Source of the DNA: Planctomycetota bacterium
Lineage (GTDB): Bacteria > Planctomycetota > B15-G4 > SIAN01
NCBI GenBank assembly: GCA_028289345.1
Contig: JANQQL010000001.1
Location: 62,001-126,000, forward strand
DNA length: 64,000 nt
Direction: 5' to 3'
Part shown: in pieces, positions 43,170-51,984 of the stretch
Position numbering within the stretch: the first letter of the stretch is position 1
How the letters are laid out: every line of letters begins with the position of its first letter
Program-made: the position numbers and the translations under genes
Notes under the pieces: model-generated
What the model was told of the DNA's origin: nothing
Seen by the model: only the letters and a program-made list of their open reading frames with translations
Databases searched by the model: none

Positions 43170-45839
43170 TCACTCGAACCGGGCGATGGTTGCCAGTCGA
43201 GGATTGGCACGGATCGCCTCGTAGAGCCTTTCCGCAATCATTTCGTGCCCCTGGCGATTGGGATGCGCGTCTTGCTCAGCAATGCGAATGCTGTCCACGT
43301 CGACCCCGTCATAAACCCCGGTGAGGTCCAGGATCTCGAAACCCGCCTCTTTCGCCAGCTCGAACAATTGCCGAATCGCGGGTGCGGAAGCCTGCTCGTT
43401 GAGACGAGGCAAAAACACCCACACGGGCATCGCTCCGATGTCTCGGCAATCATTGGCAATCGCCGAATAGGCCCAGCCGAGTAGCTCCATGCGCATCGGG
43501 CCCATCAGGGTTTTGAAGCGGGTGCTCCCGGTTTTGTTCTCCACCCCTGCTCTCTCCATGGCTTGCACCAGGAATTCGAACGGGGGGTCAATGCCTTCGT
43601 TGCGCCGCTTGTCGATGTGCTCGATCACGCGGTTCTTGTCGTTGACGTGGGCAATGTAGAACACCGCGTTGGGTTTGAAGTCCGGCACCTTCTTGCGCAT
43701 CACCATGAGCTGCTGGAGAGGTCCATAGCCACCAATGGAGAAGTTCAGAAACTCGTAGAGGTCGTAGGGACCACCGCGCACGTTCTCCGCGTTGAGCCGT
43801 CCTTCCAGGATGTTCTCGAAGGTGTCGTCGTCCCCCACCCCAGAGCCCATGACATAGGAGGAGCCGAGCACCGCCGCGCGGTAGGTGTTGCGCGGCTTCT
43901 CTTTGTCGTATTCCTTGTCGCGCATGCCCCAGCGATTGGTGTGAAGCGGCTTGTTCTTGAAGGTCGTGAAGGCCGACTTGGCAAGCTCGTAGCCGAGAAA
44001 GTCATGACGGATGTGACGCGCGTTGTTGTTGAACCACCCGGTCGGCAGAGCTTCTACCTCTTCTTCCGGAGTCAGGCTCATGATGTCGTCGCTCTGCATC
44101 AGGTTGTCGTAGTAGCCCTCTTCCTGACGAGCGAGATCCGCCTGACTGAGACGGTGGGCGCGAATGGACTCGAGAGTTCGTCGCGCACGCGTGCCGACCG
44201 ATTCCGGGAGCAGCTTCGAAAGACGCGGCAACCCGACTTCGGAGCAGCCGAACGTCAGCAGGCCCAGCACCAAAAGGCCGAGCGGCGCTCCCCGCGGCAT
44301 GACTCCAGGCACGGCTCCCTTCTTCGGCAGCACCTGTCCCAAGGGAAGGCAGGTCAGCAAGCCGAACCCGGCGAACAGCACGACGTAGCGCCAGAGCTTT
44401 CCTTCGCCGAAGAACGACGGCCCCGGCACAGATCGGCCATCCAGGGTCCAGACGTCCCACCAAGCCGCGGCATCGGTTGCATACCAGAACGACCAGAGGA
44501 TCATGAGGAAGGTGAGCATCCCCAGGACTCGCGGGATCTTTTGGAGAGCGACTTGCACTGCAGTCGGCTTGGCTCCCTTCTTCTTCTTGGACTTCTTGGC
44601 TTCTAGCAAAGTGTTGCCAACGACCAGCACGCCGAGGATTCCCCAGAAGACTGCGTCTTGGCTGCGCAAGGGAAACGTGCCGCGAATCCAATAGGTCTGG
44701 TAGGAGTGCAGAAACCAGGTGACGAAGAACACGAATGCAGTGGCCAGGGCCATTGCCCGAGTCATGCCAATCTTGCGCATCTTGAAGAAGGCGGGGTAGT
44801 AGAAGACCTTCATCATGAAGTCCTTCCAGTAGATGTTGATCCGCCGCCAGTAGTCGTTGAAACCCGAAGCCAACAAATAGTGGTGGTTGGTCTCGGGAAG
44901 ATTGAAGCCGTAGAGACAGAGCATCCCGACAATCAGGTGGAACCAGCCGGACACTCGCAGATACATGAGGTAAAGCGCCACGGCATAACGGACCAGCTTG
45001 GTCCAGTCGGTGACTTGTTCGCCGGGGAACTGCAGATAAAGGTAGATGATCCGGTAAAGGACCAGGTGCATGACCCCGCGGAAGATCCAGGCGACCCCTT
45101 TTTGGTAGATCGAAGCCGCATCACGATCGAAGTGCCCTTTGGTGAAAGTCTTGTAGTCGATCACAGGGAACAGCGGAAACACGGCGTTGGGGCACATGAA
45201 GAAGTACGCCGTTCCGTGCCAGAAACTCCGGGGAACCTTCTTGTCCGTACGCAAATCGTAGAAGTAGACGATCAAACGGAACATGAACATCGCGCCGAGC
45301 ACCCGCCAGACATTGCCCGGAAGCGACCAGGTGCTGTCCGGCCCCCAGTCGTAGCGGAGCAACGCCAGCCCCGCGGCGGCACTCAGCAGGAGAAGCCCAC
45401 GGACCTTGGCGGACACCGGCAGGTGGCAAATCCCCATCAGCCCGAGGCCGATGCCAAGAACCCAGTACGCCCCGTTCGCCGTCACCAACGAAACCCAGGA
45501 GGCCCCGTCGGTCCAGGACTCCATCCGCTCACTCTTCAGGACCCAGAACAGACTCGCGACCGAAACCAGCACGAACCACGGCAGCCGAGTCCGGAGCGGG
45601 ATCCACGCGTGAACCACGAAACCAACGGCGGCGATCGCAAACACTTCGAAGAACCGCTCGCTGATGATCTCAAAGACGTTCATCAGCGTCGCTAGAAGGA
45701 GCAGTTGGGCGGCAATTGCCGCCCCTCCCGACAGCGAAATCCGCGAGTTCTCCACTCGCGGATCCGTCGGCGGCCCGGTCCCTCGCTCCCCCGATTGGCT
45801 CAAAGAACCAGCCCCTTCGAGATCATGGCCAGCGGACAT
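43170..45839 (-). CDS. MBOAT O-acyltransferase fused to a C-terminal SGNH hydrolase domain
   Basis: The 889-residue protein has two parts. Residues about 35-530 are multi-pass membrane sequence with MBOAT features: ETNHHYLLASGFNDYWRRIN, followed by a membrane-helix His378 in TWFLHSYQTYW, which is the candidate catalytic His. Residues about 600-889 are an SGNH-type domain: block I AAVLGSSYVMGSGVG (Ser661), block II NFSIGGYGPLQQL, block III YIAHVNDKNR, and a terminal DAHPNRQGH with the Asp and His. Known systems split these between AlgI-type MBOAT and AlgX/J-type SGNH partners; here they are on one chain. The likely role is O-acylation of a periplasmic glycan. The target is unknown. No Shine-Dalgarno sequence is seen. 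Confidence 0.85.
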   Translation of the reverse strand: MSAGHDLEGAGSLSQSGERGTGPPTDPRVENSRISLSGGAAIAAQLLLLATLMNVFEIISERFFEVFAIAAVGFVVHAWIPLRTRLPWFVLVSVASLFWVLKSERMESWTDGASWVSLVTANGAYWVLGIGLGLMGICHLPVSAKVRGLLLLSAAAGLALLRYDWGPDSTWSLPGNVWRVLGAMFMFRLIVYFYDLRTDKKVPRSFWHGTAYFFMCPNAVFPLFPVIDYKTFTKGHFDRDAASIYQKGVAWIFRGVMHLVLYRIIYLYLQFPGEQVTDWTKLVRYAVALYLMYLRVSGWFHLIVGMLCLYGFNLPETNHHYLLASGFNDYWRRINIYWKDFMMKVFYYPAFFKMRKIGMTRAMALATAFVFFVTWFLHSYQTYWIRGTFPLRSQDAVFWGILGVLVVGNTLLEAKKSKKKKGAKPTAVQVALQKIPRVLGMLTFLMILWSFWYATDAAAWWDVWTLDGRSVPGPSFFGEGKLWRYVVLFAGFGLLTCLPLGQVLPKKGAVPGVMPRGAPLGLLVLGLLTFGCSEVGLPRLSKLLPESVGTRARRTLESIRAHRLSQADLARQEEGYYDNLMQSDDIMSLTPEEEVEALPTGWFNNNARHIRHDFLGYELAKSAFTTFKNKPLHTNRWGMRDKEYDKEKPRNTYRAAVLGSSYVMGSGVGDDDTFENILEGRLNAENVRGGPYDLYEFLNFSIGGYGPLQQLMVMRKKVPDFKPNAVFYIAHVNDKNRVIEHIDKRRNEGIDPPFEFLVQAMERAGVENKTGSTRFKTLMGPMRMELLGWAYSAIANDCRDIGAMPVWVFLPRLNEQASAPAIRQLFELAKEAGFEILDLTGVYDGVDVDSIRIAEQDAHPNRQGHEMIAERLYEAIRANPRLATIARFE

Positions 45840-46055
45840 TGCATCTTTATTTTCACCAAGTTATCCACCGGACAAAAATCGGCAGCCCAAAAGCTACGGA
45901 AACGTCGCAGCAAATCTGCTTCGACGCTGTAAGAATCCCGTCGACTCGATGAACTCTCCCCCAATCTAAGGGTAGACACCATCCGCTCCATTCCACCGCC
46001 GGTTCGATTTCTGATCCTGGTTCTTTCCCTGTCCGCGTTCCTTGTCTCGGTCGAC

Positions 46056-47102
46056 ATGATCGGGAAAGGAGCCAAAGCGCTCAACCGAGACCGGGTCGAA
46101 AACGCCGAAGATTCCAATTTTGACCTGTCCCACCCACTGGTCGGCCTGTCCCTCGGCATCCTGGGAACGGTCTTGGTCCAGTCGTCCTCGGTCAGTACCA
46201 CCACCATTGTCAGCATGGTCGGATCGGTTCTCACGATTCCCGAGGCCGTCCCCATGGTCATCGGAGCCAACATCGGCACGACGGTCACCAACACCATTGT
46301 GTCCGTGGGTCACGTCTCCCGGGACGCGGAGTTCCGCCGCGCGTTCGCGGCCGCGACCATCCACGACTTCTTCAACCTCCTGGCGACGATCATCCTCCTG
46401 CCGATCGAGTTGATGACCGGGTTCATCAGCAAGTCGGCGGTCTACGTGGTCGAGACCCTCAACCTCGACCCGGAGTCGGGAGCCGAGTTCAAGAGCCCGA
46501 TCAAGTCCGCAGTCGGAAGTGTGTCCAAGGGGATTCACGGGGTCTTGAAAGACCTGTTCGGCCCGGGAGGTACGGTCCCCGCGGTGATCCTGATGCTCCT
46601 CGCTCTGCTGCTCATCTTCGTCTGCCTGGCGCTGATCACCAAGAACATGCGACACCTGATCGCGGACCGGCTCGAGGCAAGCATGAATTCCGTCCTGGCC
46701 AAGAGTGGGCTGCTGGGCCTGGGGATCGGGATCGTCTTGACCATTGCCGTCCAATCGTCGAGCATCACCACTTCGATTCTGGTGCCGATGTGTGGAGCAG
46801 GAGTGCTACGACTATCCAACGCCTATCCGATCATCCTCGGCGCCAACCTGGGCACCACCACCACCGCCCTGCTTGCCTCCATCGTCCGGGGCCCGGCCGG
46901 ACTGACCGTGGCTGTGGTTCACCTCCTCTTCAACACCTTGGGAATCGTCCTCCTCTATCCGATTCCCGCGGCTCGTCGCATTCCCATGATCCTGGCCGAA
47001 AAACTCGCCGAGATCGCGACTCGCCGCAAGATCTTCGTCTTGGCCTATATGGTAGGAGTCTTCCTCTTGCTGCCGGCGTTGATCGTCCTGATCCTGAGTT
47101 GA
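46056..47102 (+). CDS. Na+/phosphate cotransporter (NptA/NaPi-II type), start uncertain
   Basis: The product takes up phosphate with sodium. It has the inverted-repeat signature of the family: LVQSSSVSTTTIVSM and IGANIGTTVTNTI in the first half, and VQSSSITTSILV with LGANLGTTTTALL in the second. From ATG 46056 it is 348 residues, but the first transmembrane segment is encoded in the same frame just upstream (RFLILVLSLSAFLVSVD). No ATG, GTG or TTG occurs between the in-frame stop at 45930 and 46056. AAGGG at 45968-45972 lies nine bases before an ATC codon at 45981, so a non-canonical start is possible. PhoU-like gene 47124 follows by 21 bp. Confidence 0.88.
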   Translation: MIGKGAKALNRDRVENAEDSNFDLSHPLVGLSLGILGTVLVQSSSVSTTTIVSMVGSVLTIPEAVPMVIGANIGTTVTNTIVSVGHVSRDAEFRRAFAAATIHDFFNLLATIILLPIELMTGFISKSAVYVVETLNLDPESGAEFKSPIKSAVGSVSKGIHGVLKDLFGPGGTVPAVILMLLALLLIFVCLALITKNMRHLIADRLEASMNSVLAKSGLLGLGIGIVLTIAVQSSSITTSILVPMCGAGVLRLSNAYPIILGANLGTTTTALLASIVRGPAGLTVAVVHLLFNTLGIVLLYPIPAARRIPMILAEKLAEIATRRKIFVLAYMVGVFLLLPALIVLILS

Positions 47103-47123
47103 TCAAGCCCTAGGAGCGCTCAG

Positions 47124-47798
47124 ATGTTCGATTGGTGGAAACGACTCGATCCGGAATCCTCGGGACTTGCGGCCATGACTCGGGAATTCGGCCAAATGCT
47201 GGTGGACGGGCGCAACATGTTCGAGGCCGCCTCGAACGCTCTTTACGGCGGGACGGACCCGGAAGTGATCCGTCAGAGCCTGTTCGAAACCGACCGCCGC
47301 ATCAACGCCGTCGAGGTGAAGATTCGACGGGCGATCGTCGTTCACGGCACGGTTCACGGAACCGCTGACTTGGCCCCGTGCCTGGTGCTCATGAGCCTGG
47401 TCAAAGACGCCGAGCGGATTGGCGACTACGCCAAGAACATCTTCGACCTGGCGGTACAGTCTGACTCCTGGAAGGAGAAGAGCGTCCAGGACGACCTGAT
47501 CGCTCTGAAGGACCGGATCTCCACTCTGATGAACTCGACTCGACGAGCGTTCGAGGAGCAGGACGACCAAGGGGCGCACCAGGCCCTGAGCGAGGCGGAC
47601 CGCATCACCGACAAGTGCGACGCCCACATCGTGCCGATCGTGCAGGGCAAGGCTAGCCAGGTGCAAGCGGCGCTCACCGTGCTTGCCTATCGCTACAACA
47701 AGCGCGTGGCGGCCCACTGCTCGAACATCCTCACCTCAATCGTGATGCCGGTCGACCAGCTCGACTACCTGGACGAGCCGAAGATCGACCACGACTGA
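47124..47798 (+). CDS. PhoU-domain protein
   Basis: This 224-residue helical protein shows the PhoU-repeat signs: LVKDAERIGDYAKNIFDLAV in the first half and YRYNKRVAAHCSNILTSIVMP in the second, with the typical Asp/Glu and Asn positions that bind metal clusters. PhoU-like proteins downstream of Na/Pi cotransporters modulate phosphate uptake. AGGAG precedes the ATG by eight bases. It is a two-gene unit with the transporter. Confidence 0.85.
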   Translation: MFDWWKRLDPESSGLAAMTREFGQMLVDGRNMFEAASNALYGGTDPEVIRQSLFETDRRINAVEVKIRRAIVVHGTVHGTADLAPCLVLMSLVKDAERIGDYAKNIFDLAVQSDSWKEKSVQDDLIALKDRISTLMNSTRRAFEEQDDQGAHQALSEADRITDKCDAHIVPIVQGKASQVQAALTVLAYRYNKRVAAHCSNILTSIVMPVDQLDYLDEPKIDHD

Positions 47799-47825
47799 GG
47801 CAAGGACGAACGGTTCCCGCCGGGG

Positions 47826-49397
47826 TCAGCTCTCGTCGAGGGTGTAGGTCACGGCCTCGATGTCCGGTCGGCCGGCCATCTGTTCGCGCTCCCACTTGAT
47901 GAAGTCCGACCGCACCCCCATCACGTTCGAATAACGGATGGTGTAGTGGGTGATGTCCTTCTCCATCAGCTCGTCGGAGAGTTGACGGTCGTACGCCACC
48001 AGTTCGTCGCGCCGTGCTCGCCACGTGTCCCAGTCCATGGCTTCGACTTCTTTGACCAGGTCCTTGTAGATCCCGGCACTGGGCCAGTCGCTGAGCGCAT
48101 TGACCCACCAGTTGCAAAGCTTGCCGAGCTTGTCCAAGAACAGGTCGTGTTCGGGGCCGAATTTCAGGCAGGACCCATCGAAGTAGTTGCCGAGCCCAGC
48201 CATCTTCGATTCGTCGATGAGGGGCTTGGCGATGTCGTAGGCCGCCGTTCCCGGGAACGGGAAGAAAATCGCCCAGCGGAAGCGTCCCATCTTGACCCGG
48301 GCGCAGAGCTCCAGGGTCTCCATGATCTGCTCGTGGGTCTCGTGCGGAAGGCCGAACATGACGAACGCCGAGGTGTGCAGGTCGTACTTGTGAGCCGCCG
48401 CGAACGATTGCTCGATTTGGTCATTGCTCATGAACCGCTTGAGCACGTTGCGCCGCACCCAGTCACTGCCGGACTCGAGTCCGAACTTGACGATCATGCA
48501 GTTCGCCTCTTTGAGCGCCTTGGCGGAGTTCTCATCGAAGCAGTTGACGTGCCCGTTGACGACGAACGGCAAGCCGACTTCATGTTCCCGATAAGCCTTG
48601 CAGAATCGCTGCACGTACCCCTTGTTCAGCGTGAACAGGTCATCGTCGAAGATGAACGTGCGGATCTTCGGATGCTTGGCACGAAGATCCTTGAGGTCCT
48701 TCATCATCGTTTCGATCGGGAAGAACCGCAGGAAGTCCTTCGGCCCCTTCGCGGCACCGTCGTCCACGTACTGGTCGACGATCTCGATGTTGAAGCAGTA
48801 GGTGCATTTGTAGGGACAACCGCGGGAGGTCAGAATCCCCATCCATCCCTTGGTGTGATCCAGGATGGTGTCCATGTCGAACACGCCGTAGTCCAACGGG
48901 GGCAGCGTTTCCAGGTCCGGGAACGGCGCCACGGCGTTCGTGATCGGCTCTTCCCCGTCCCACATGCGGAAATTGGCCAGGTCTTTGGTCGGCTCGCCGT
49001 TCTCCAACGCATTCATGAGGTTCAGCAACGCGTAGTCGCCCTCCCCCACGCACACGTACTCGAACAGCTTCGACTTGTGCACCTCGTCGGGAACCATTGT
49101 GCAATGCACCCCGCCGATGGTCTGAGGCAGATCCGGGAATACCTCTCGAATCGCCTTGCTCTTCTCGGCCGCCCACTCGTACTGCTGACTGAGCACCGAG
49201 AAGCCCACCAGACCCGGCTTCGTGTCCCGGATGTACTCGACGATTTCCTCGCTCGAGGGAACCGGCTCTTTCTTTTCGCACACGTGCATCAGATCGAATT
49301 CGTGCCCATTGGCGTGCAACACGCCAGCCAGGGCTGCGACCCCGTGGTTGGATCCCAGCGGGGCGTCGATGTTCGGGTAGATCATCAAGATCTTCAT
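47826..49397 (-). CDS. B12-binding-domain radical SAM protein
   Basis: The 523-residue protein starts at ATG 49397 (MKILMIYPN). Residues about 1-150 form a cobalamin-binding-type Rossmann domain (LVGFSVLSQQYEW, QTIGGVHCTMVPDE), but no DxHxxG motif is visible. The radical-SAM domain follows, with the cluster motif Cys194-x3-Cys198-x2-Cys201 in RGCPYKCTYCFN. It continues with FIFDDDLFTLNKGYVQRF and VKFGLESGSD. These proteins carry out methylations or rearrangements on unknown substrates. It may be cotranscribed with sppA upstream, but the 279-bp gap argues for its own promoter. Confidence 0.88.
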   Translation of the reverse strand: MKILMIYPNIDAPLGSNHGVAALAGVLHANGHEFDLMHVCEKKEPVPSSEEIVEYIRDTKPGLVGFSVLSQQYEWAAEKSKAIREVFPDLPQTIGGVHCTMVPDEVHKSKLFEYVCVGEGDYALLNLMNALENGEPTKDLANFRMWDGEEPITNAVAPFPDLETLPPLDYGVFDMDTILDHTKGWMGILTSRGCPYKCTYCFNIEIVDQYVDDGAAKGPKDFLRFFPIETMMKDLKDLRAKHPKIRTFIFDDDLFTLNKGYVQRFCKAYREHEVGLPFVVNGHVNCFDENSAKALKEANCMIVKFGLESGSDWVRRNVLKRFMSNDQIEQSFAAAHKYDLHTSAFVMFGLPHETHEQIMETLELCARVKMGRFRWAIFFPFPGTAAYDIAKPLIDESKMAGLGNYFDGSCLKFGPEHDLFLDKLGKLCNWWVNALSDWPSAGIYKDLVKEVEAMDWDTWRARRDELVAYDRQLSDELMEKDITHYTIRYSNVMGVRSDFIKWEREQMAGRPDIEAVTYTLDES

Positions 49398-49542
49398 TTG
49401 GATCCGCTTTCCGGTCCGCGCTGACCTCGCCCGACAGGAGGGCTCCCGGGGCTTGGTGCGGACGGCTCCCCTCACTCGGGTTCCCGACGGCCGCCATTCC
49501 GCGAGAACCAGTGGAAAAGTCGTGCTTCAAAGGCGTGAGCCG

Positions 49543-49593
49543 GAATTAGATCCAAAACGCTACGGTTTTGCCACATCCAGCAAGAATTAGATC
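49543..49593. repeat. Direct repeat GAATTAGATC with a dyad between copies
   Basis: In the 279-bp gap between sppA and the radical SAM gene, GAATTAGATC occurs at 49543-49552 and 49584-49593, 41 bp apart (about four helical turns). Between them lies CAAAAC-N6-GTTTTG (49553-49570). The unit stands out in GC-rich surroundings and lies 146-196 bp before the radical SAM start. It may be a regulator site; there is no T run to make it a terminator. The rest of the gap shows a GGCGGGG...CCCCGCC dyad near 49615-49645, also without T run. Confidence 0.3.
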
Positions 49594-49676
49594 GGAATCC
49601 GAGCAACTAGAGCGGCGGGGCCCGCGAGCCATCGCGAACCCCGCCGATCGAGACAGAATCGAAGAAGCGGTCCTTT

Positions 49677-51509
49677 TCAGCGGATGCGAACGCTGAAGGG
49701 CAGGATGCACTGAACCATGTCGTGGTGCAGTCCTCGGGAAGACTCCTTGAGGGACTCGATCATGGGCCAGACGTCGTCGAAACCGAGCAGCTCCAGGGCC
49801 TCCCGCATCGGAGAACGCACCTGGAGGAATTGGCCCATGGACTCCTCGAGCTGCTCGAAGAAGTCCGGCGCCTCCGGATACTCCAGGACCGGCGTCTCGT
49901 CGACGTTCAAGCGACCGCCGTAATGGCAGGCCACGACGATGGCGTCTTCCAGGCCACCGAGAGAATCCACGAGACCAAATTCCTTGGCATCGCGCCCGGT
50001 CCAAACCCTTCCTGCCGCGAGGGGTCTTACCTCCTCGACGGTCATGCCTCGGCCCTCGGCGACCTTCTCGAGGAAGGTGTCGTAGGTGTTCTGCATCGAC
50101 GCCGTGAGCTTCTCTCGCAAGAACGGCGTCACGCCATTGCGCATGATGGCCAAGTCTTCGGTCCGCGGCCCGGATCCCACCAGCTCGACGTTGATCCCGA
50201 GCTTCTCCAAGGTTTCGGTCACATCGGGAAGCGCCGAGACCACACCGATGGAACCGGTGATCGTGCTGGGCTGCGCAATGATCTTGTTGCAGCCCATGGA
50301 GATCCAGTAACCACCAGAAGCCGCCACCGAGCCCATCGAAGCAATCACTGGCTTCTTCTCTTTCACCCGCTCCACGGCTCGCCAGATCATGTCGCTTGCG
50401 AGGGCGCTCCCACCCGGACTGTTGACCCGCAAGACCACGGCCTTGATGTCATCGTTCTCGAGAGTTTCTTCCAGGGCCTCCACGATGGTCTCACTGCCCA
50501 TGGACTGGCCCGTCAAACCCTGAGTGCTCTTGCCGGAAACGATCCCGCCACTGCAGTACACGATGGCGATCTTGGGTCCTTCGGGGAGCTTTTTCTTCTT
50601 CGGCTTGAGCATGTCCTGCATGATCTGCATGAACGCGAACGGATTGTTCATGAGCTCTTCGAGGTCTTGCCCGTCTTCTTCTCCGTAGTCTTCCACCAAC
50701 TCGATCGGCCCGCCAAACGCGGTTTCGACCATGGCATCGAACTGGTCTTCATAGGCCACGGTCAACAAGCCAACCTGCTCCGCTTCCTCAGGCGTCACAA
50801 GGACCTTGTCGAAAAGCGTCTGCACGGTGGCTTCGGGCATTCCCCGGTTCTTGGCAATCAAGTGAATCGCTTGGTTGTAGAACTCATCCATCAGGGCCTG
50901 CAGCGTTTCCCGCTGGGCTTCGCTCATGTGATTGCGGCTCATGTCCTCGAAAGCCGTCTTGAAGTCGCCGATGTGCATCACCTGGAGCTTGACACCGACT
51001 TTGTCGAGCATGTCCTTCAAGTACATCACCTCGGCGGAGATGCCCTCGAGCATGATCATGGCCGAAGGAGGCGTCGCCAGCAGCTCGGCCACGCTGCTGT
51101 AGACCAGATCGGAGCGCGTCAAAGATTCCGCGTAGCAGACGATCTTCTTGCCCGCCTGACGGATCCGATCCAGCTCCCGCATGAGGTCCAGGGAGCGAGC
51201 GTTGTCGAGGCCACCCTCGACCCGCAAACGAAGTCCGACGATTTCCGGATCCTCGGCGATCTGCCGCAGCTTTCCGAGCGTCGTCCGGAAGTTGTCGCGA
51301 CTCGGGCCGAAGGGACTGGTCGGGGCCGGGTCCTCGTCGCCGAGGTCACTGACGGAAAAGTCCACGACCTTGGGCTTCGGCGCCTCCGGCGTGGTTTCTT
51401 CGGCGGAGGATTCCTCGGCCTTCTCTGCTTCGTCGGCAAGAGCCGGCACCGTGAACCCGAGGAAACACGTCACTCCCCAAGGCAGGAGTTTCGTCGTGAG
51501 TGCCCGCAT
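49677..51509 (-). CDS. sppA: Signal peptide peptidase SppA (S49)
   Basis: SppA cuts remnant signal peptides in the periplasmic leaflet. The 610-residue length is that of the long two-domain form. ATG 51509 has AAAGGAGC before it and gives an N-terminal signal (TTKLLPWGVTCFLGFTVPALA). The catalytic Ser368 is in VNSPGGSALASD and the general-base Lys184 in HIGDFKTAFEDM, the cross-domain dyad of the long form. A Glu/Ala-rich linker follows the signal. The 297-bp region upstream to the tRNA holds no identified element besides its ribosome site. Confidence 0.92.
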   Translation of the reverse strand: MRALTTKLLPWGVTCFLGFTVPALADEAEKAEESSAEETTPEAPKPKVVDFSVSDLGDEDPAPTSPFGPSRDNFRTTLGKLRQIAEDPEIVGLRLRVEGGLDNARSLDLMRELDRIRQAGKKIVCYAESLTRSDLVYSSVAELLATPPSAMIMLEGISAEVMYLKDMLDKVGVKLQVMHIGDFKTAFEDMSRNHMSEAQRETLQALMDEFYNQAIHLIAKNRGMPEATVQTLFDKVLVTPEEAEQVGLLTVAYEDQFDAMVETAFGGPIELVEDYGEEDGQDLEELMNNPFAFMQIMQDMLKPKKKKLPEGPKIAIVYCSGGIVSGKSTQGLTGQSMGSETIVEALEETLENDDIKAVVLRVNSPGGSALASDMIWRAVERVKEKKPVIASMGSVAASGGYWISMGCNKIIAQPSTITGSIGVVSALPDVTETLEKLGINVELVGSGPRTEDLAIMRNGVTPFLREKLTASMQNTYDTFLEKVAEGRGMTVEEVRPLAAGRVWTGRDAKEFGLVDSLGGLEDAIVVACHYGGRLNVDETPVLEYPEAPDFFEQLEESMGQFLQVRSPMREALELLGFDDVWPMIESLKESSRGLHHDMVQCILPFSVRIR

Positions 51510-51806
51510 GATCAGTGCTCCTTTTCGTGAGGAATCCCGAGGTCGCCGTGGTTCGGCACCAAGCAAGCCTTGCACGGAGCGTACCGGACGGCGGGAAAGC
51601 GGTCAGCCCCACGCAGACCTGGGTCAATTCCTTTCGACTCTTCCTGAGCCGCGGCCCAATCTGTGCACAAATTGCACAGCCCCGAAATCAGCCAGGGCCG
51701 GCGGGCGAGAATCGGGGCCACATTCTATGAGCGGGAATCTCTTCGCGGGGGACCGGATGCGCGAGATGGGGCCGGGATCACGACACGACCCGGCGAGAAG
51801 AGAGAA

Positions 51807-51881
51807 TGGAGCGGGTGATGAGGATTGAACTCACGACAACAACGTTGGCAACGTTGTGCTCTACCACTGAGCTACACCCGC
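51807..51881 (-). tRNA. tRNA-Gly (anticodon GCC), CCA encoded
   Basis: On the minus strand the 75-nt sequence folds as a cloverleaf. The 7-bp acceptor is GCGGGTG/CACCCGC. A D-arm begins with GCTCAGTGGTAGAGC. The anticodon stem CAACG/CGTTG holds the loop TTGCCAA (anticodon GCC), and the T-loop is TTCAATC. The discriminator is T, and the genome encodes CCA (51809-51807). No intron or variable-loop expansion is present. Confidence 0.95.
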
Positions 51882-51984
51882 GTCCGAGTGGTTCAGTGTA
51901 GCCGGGAAACTGGAAGGCTCAACGGGGAGCAAACCCAAAAAAACGGGGGAATTCTTCGCACTCCCCCGCTCGCCCCCGATTCGG

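Noticed and set aside
45861..45869. TTATCCACC, one mismatch from a DnaA box
   Set aside because: Single imperfect copy with no cluster, dnaA, dnaN or AT-rich unwinding element nearby; not an origin.
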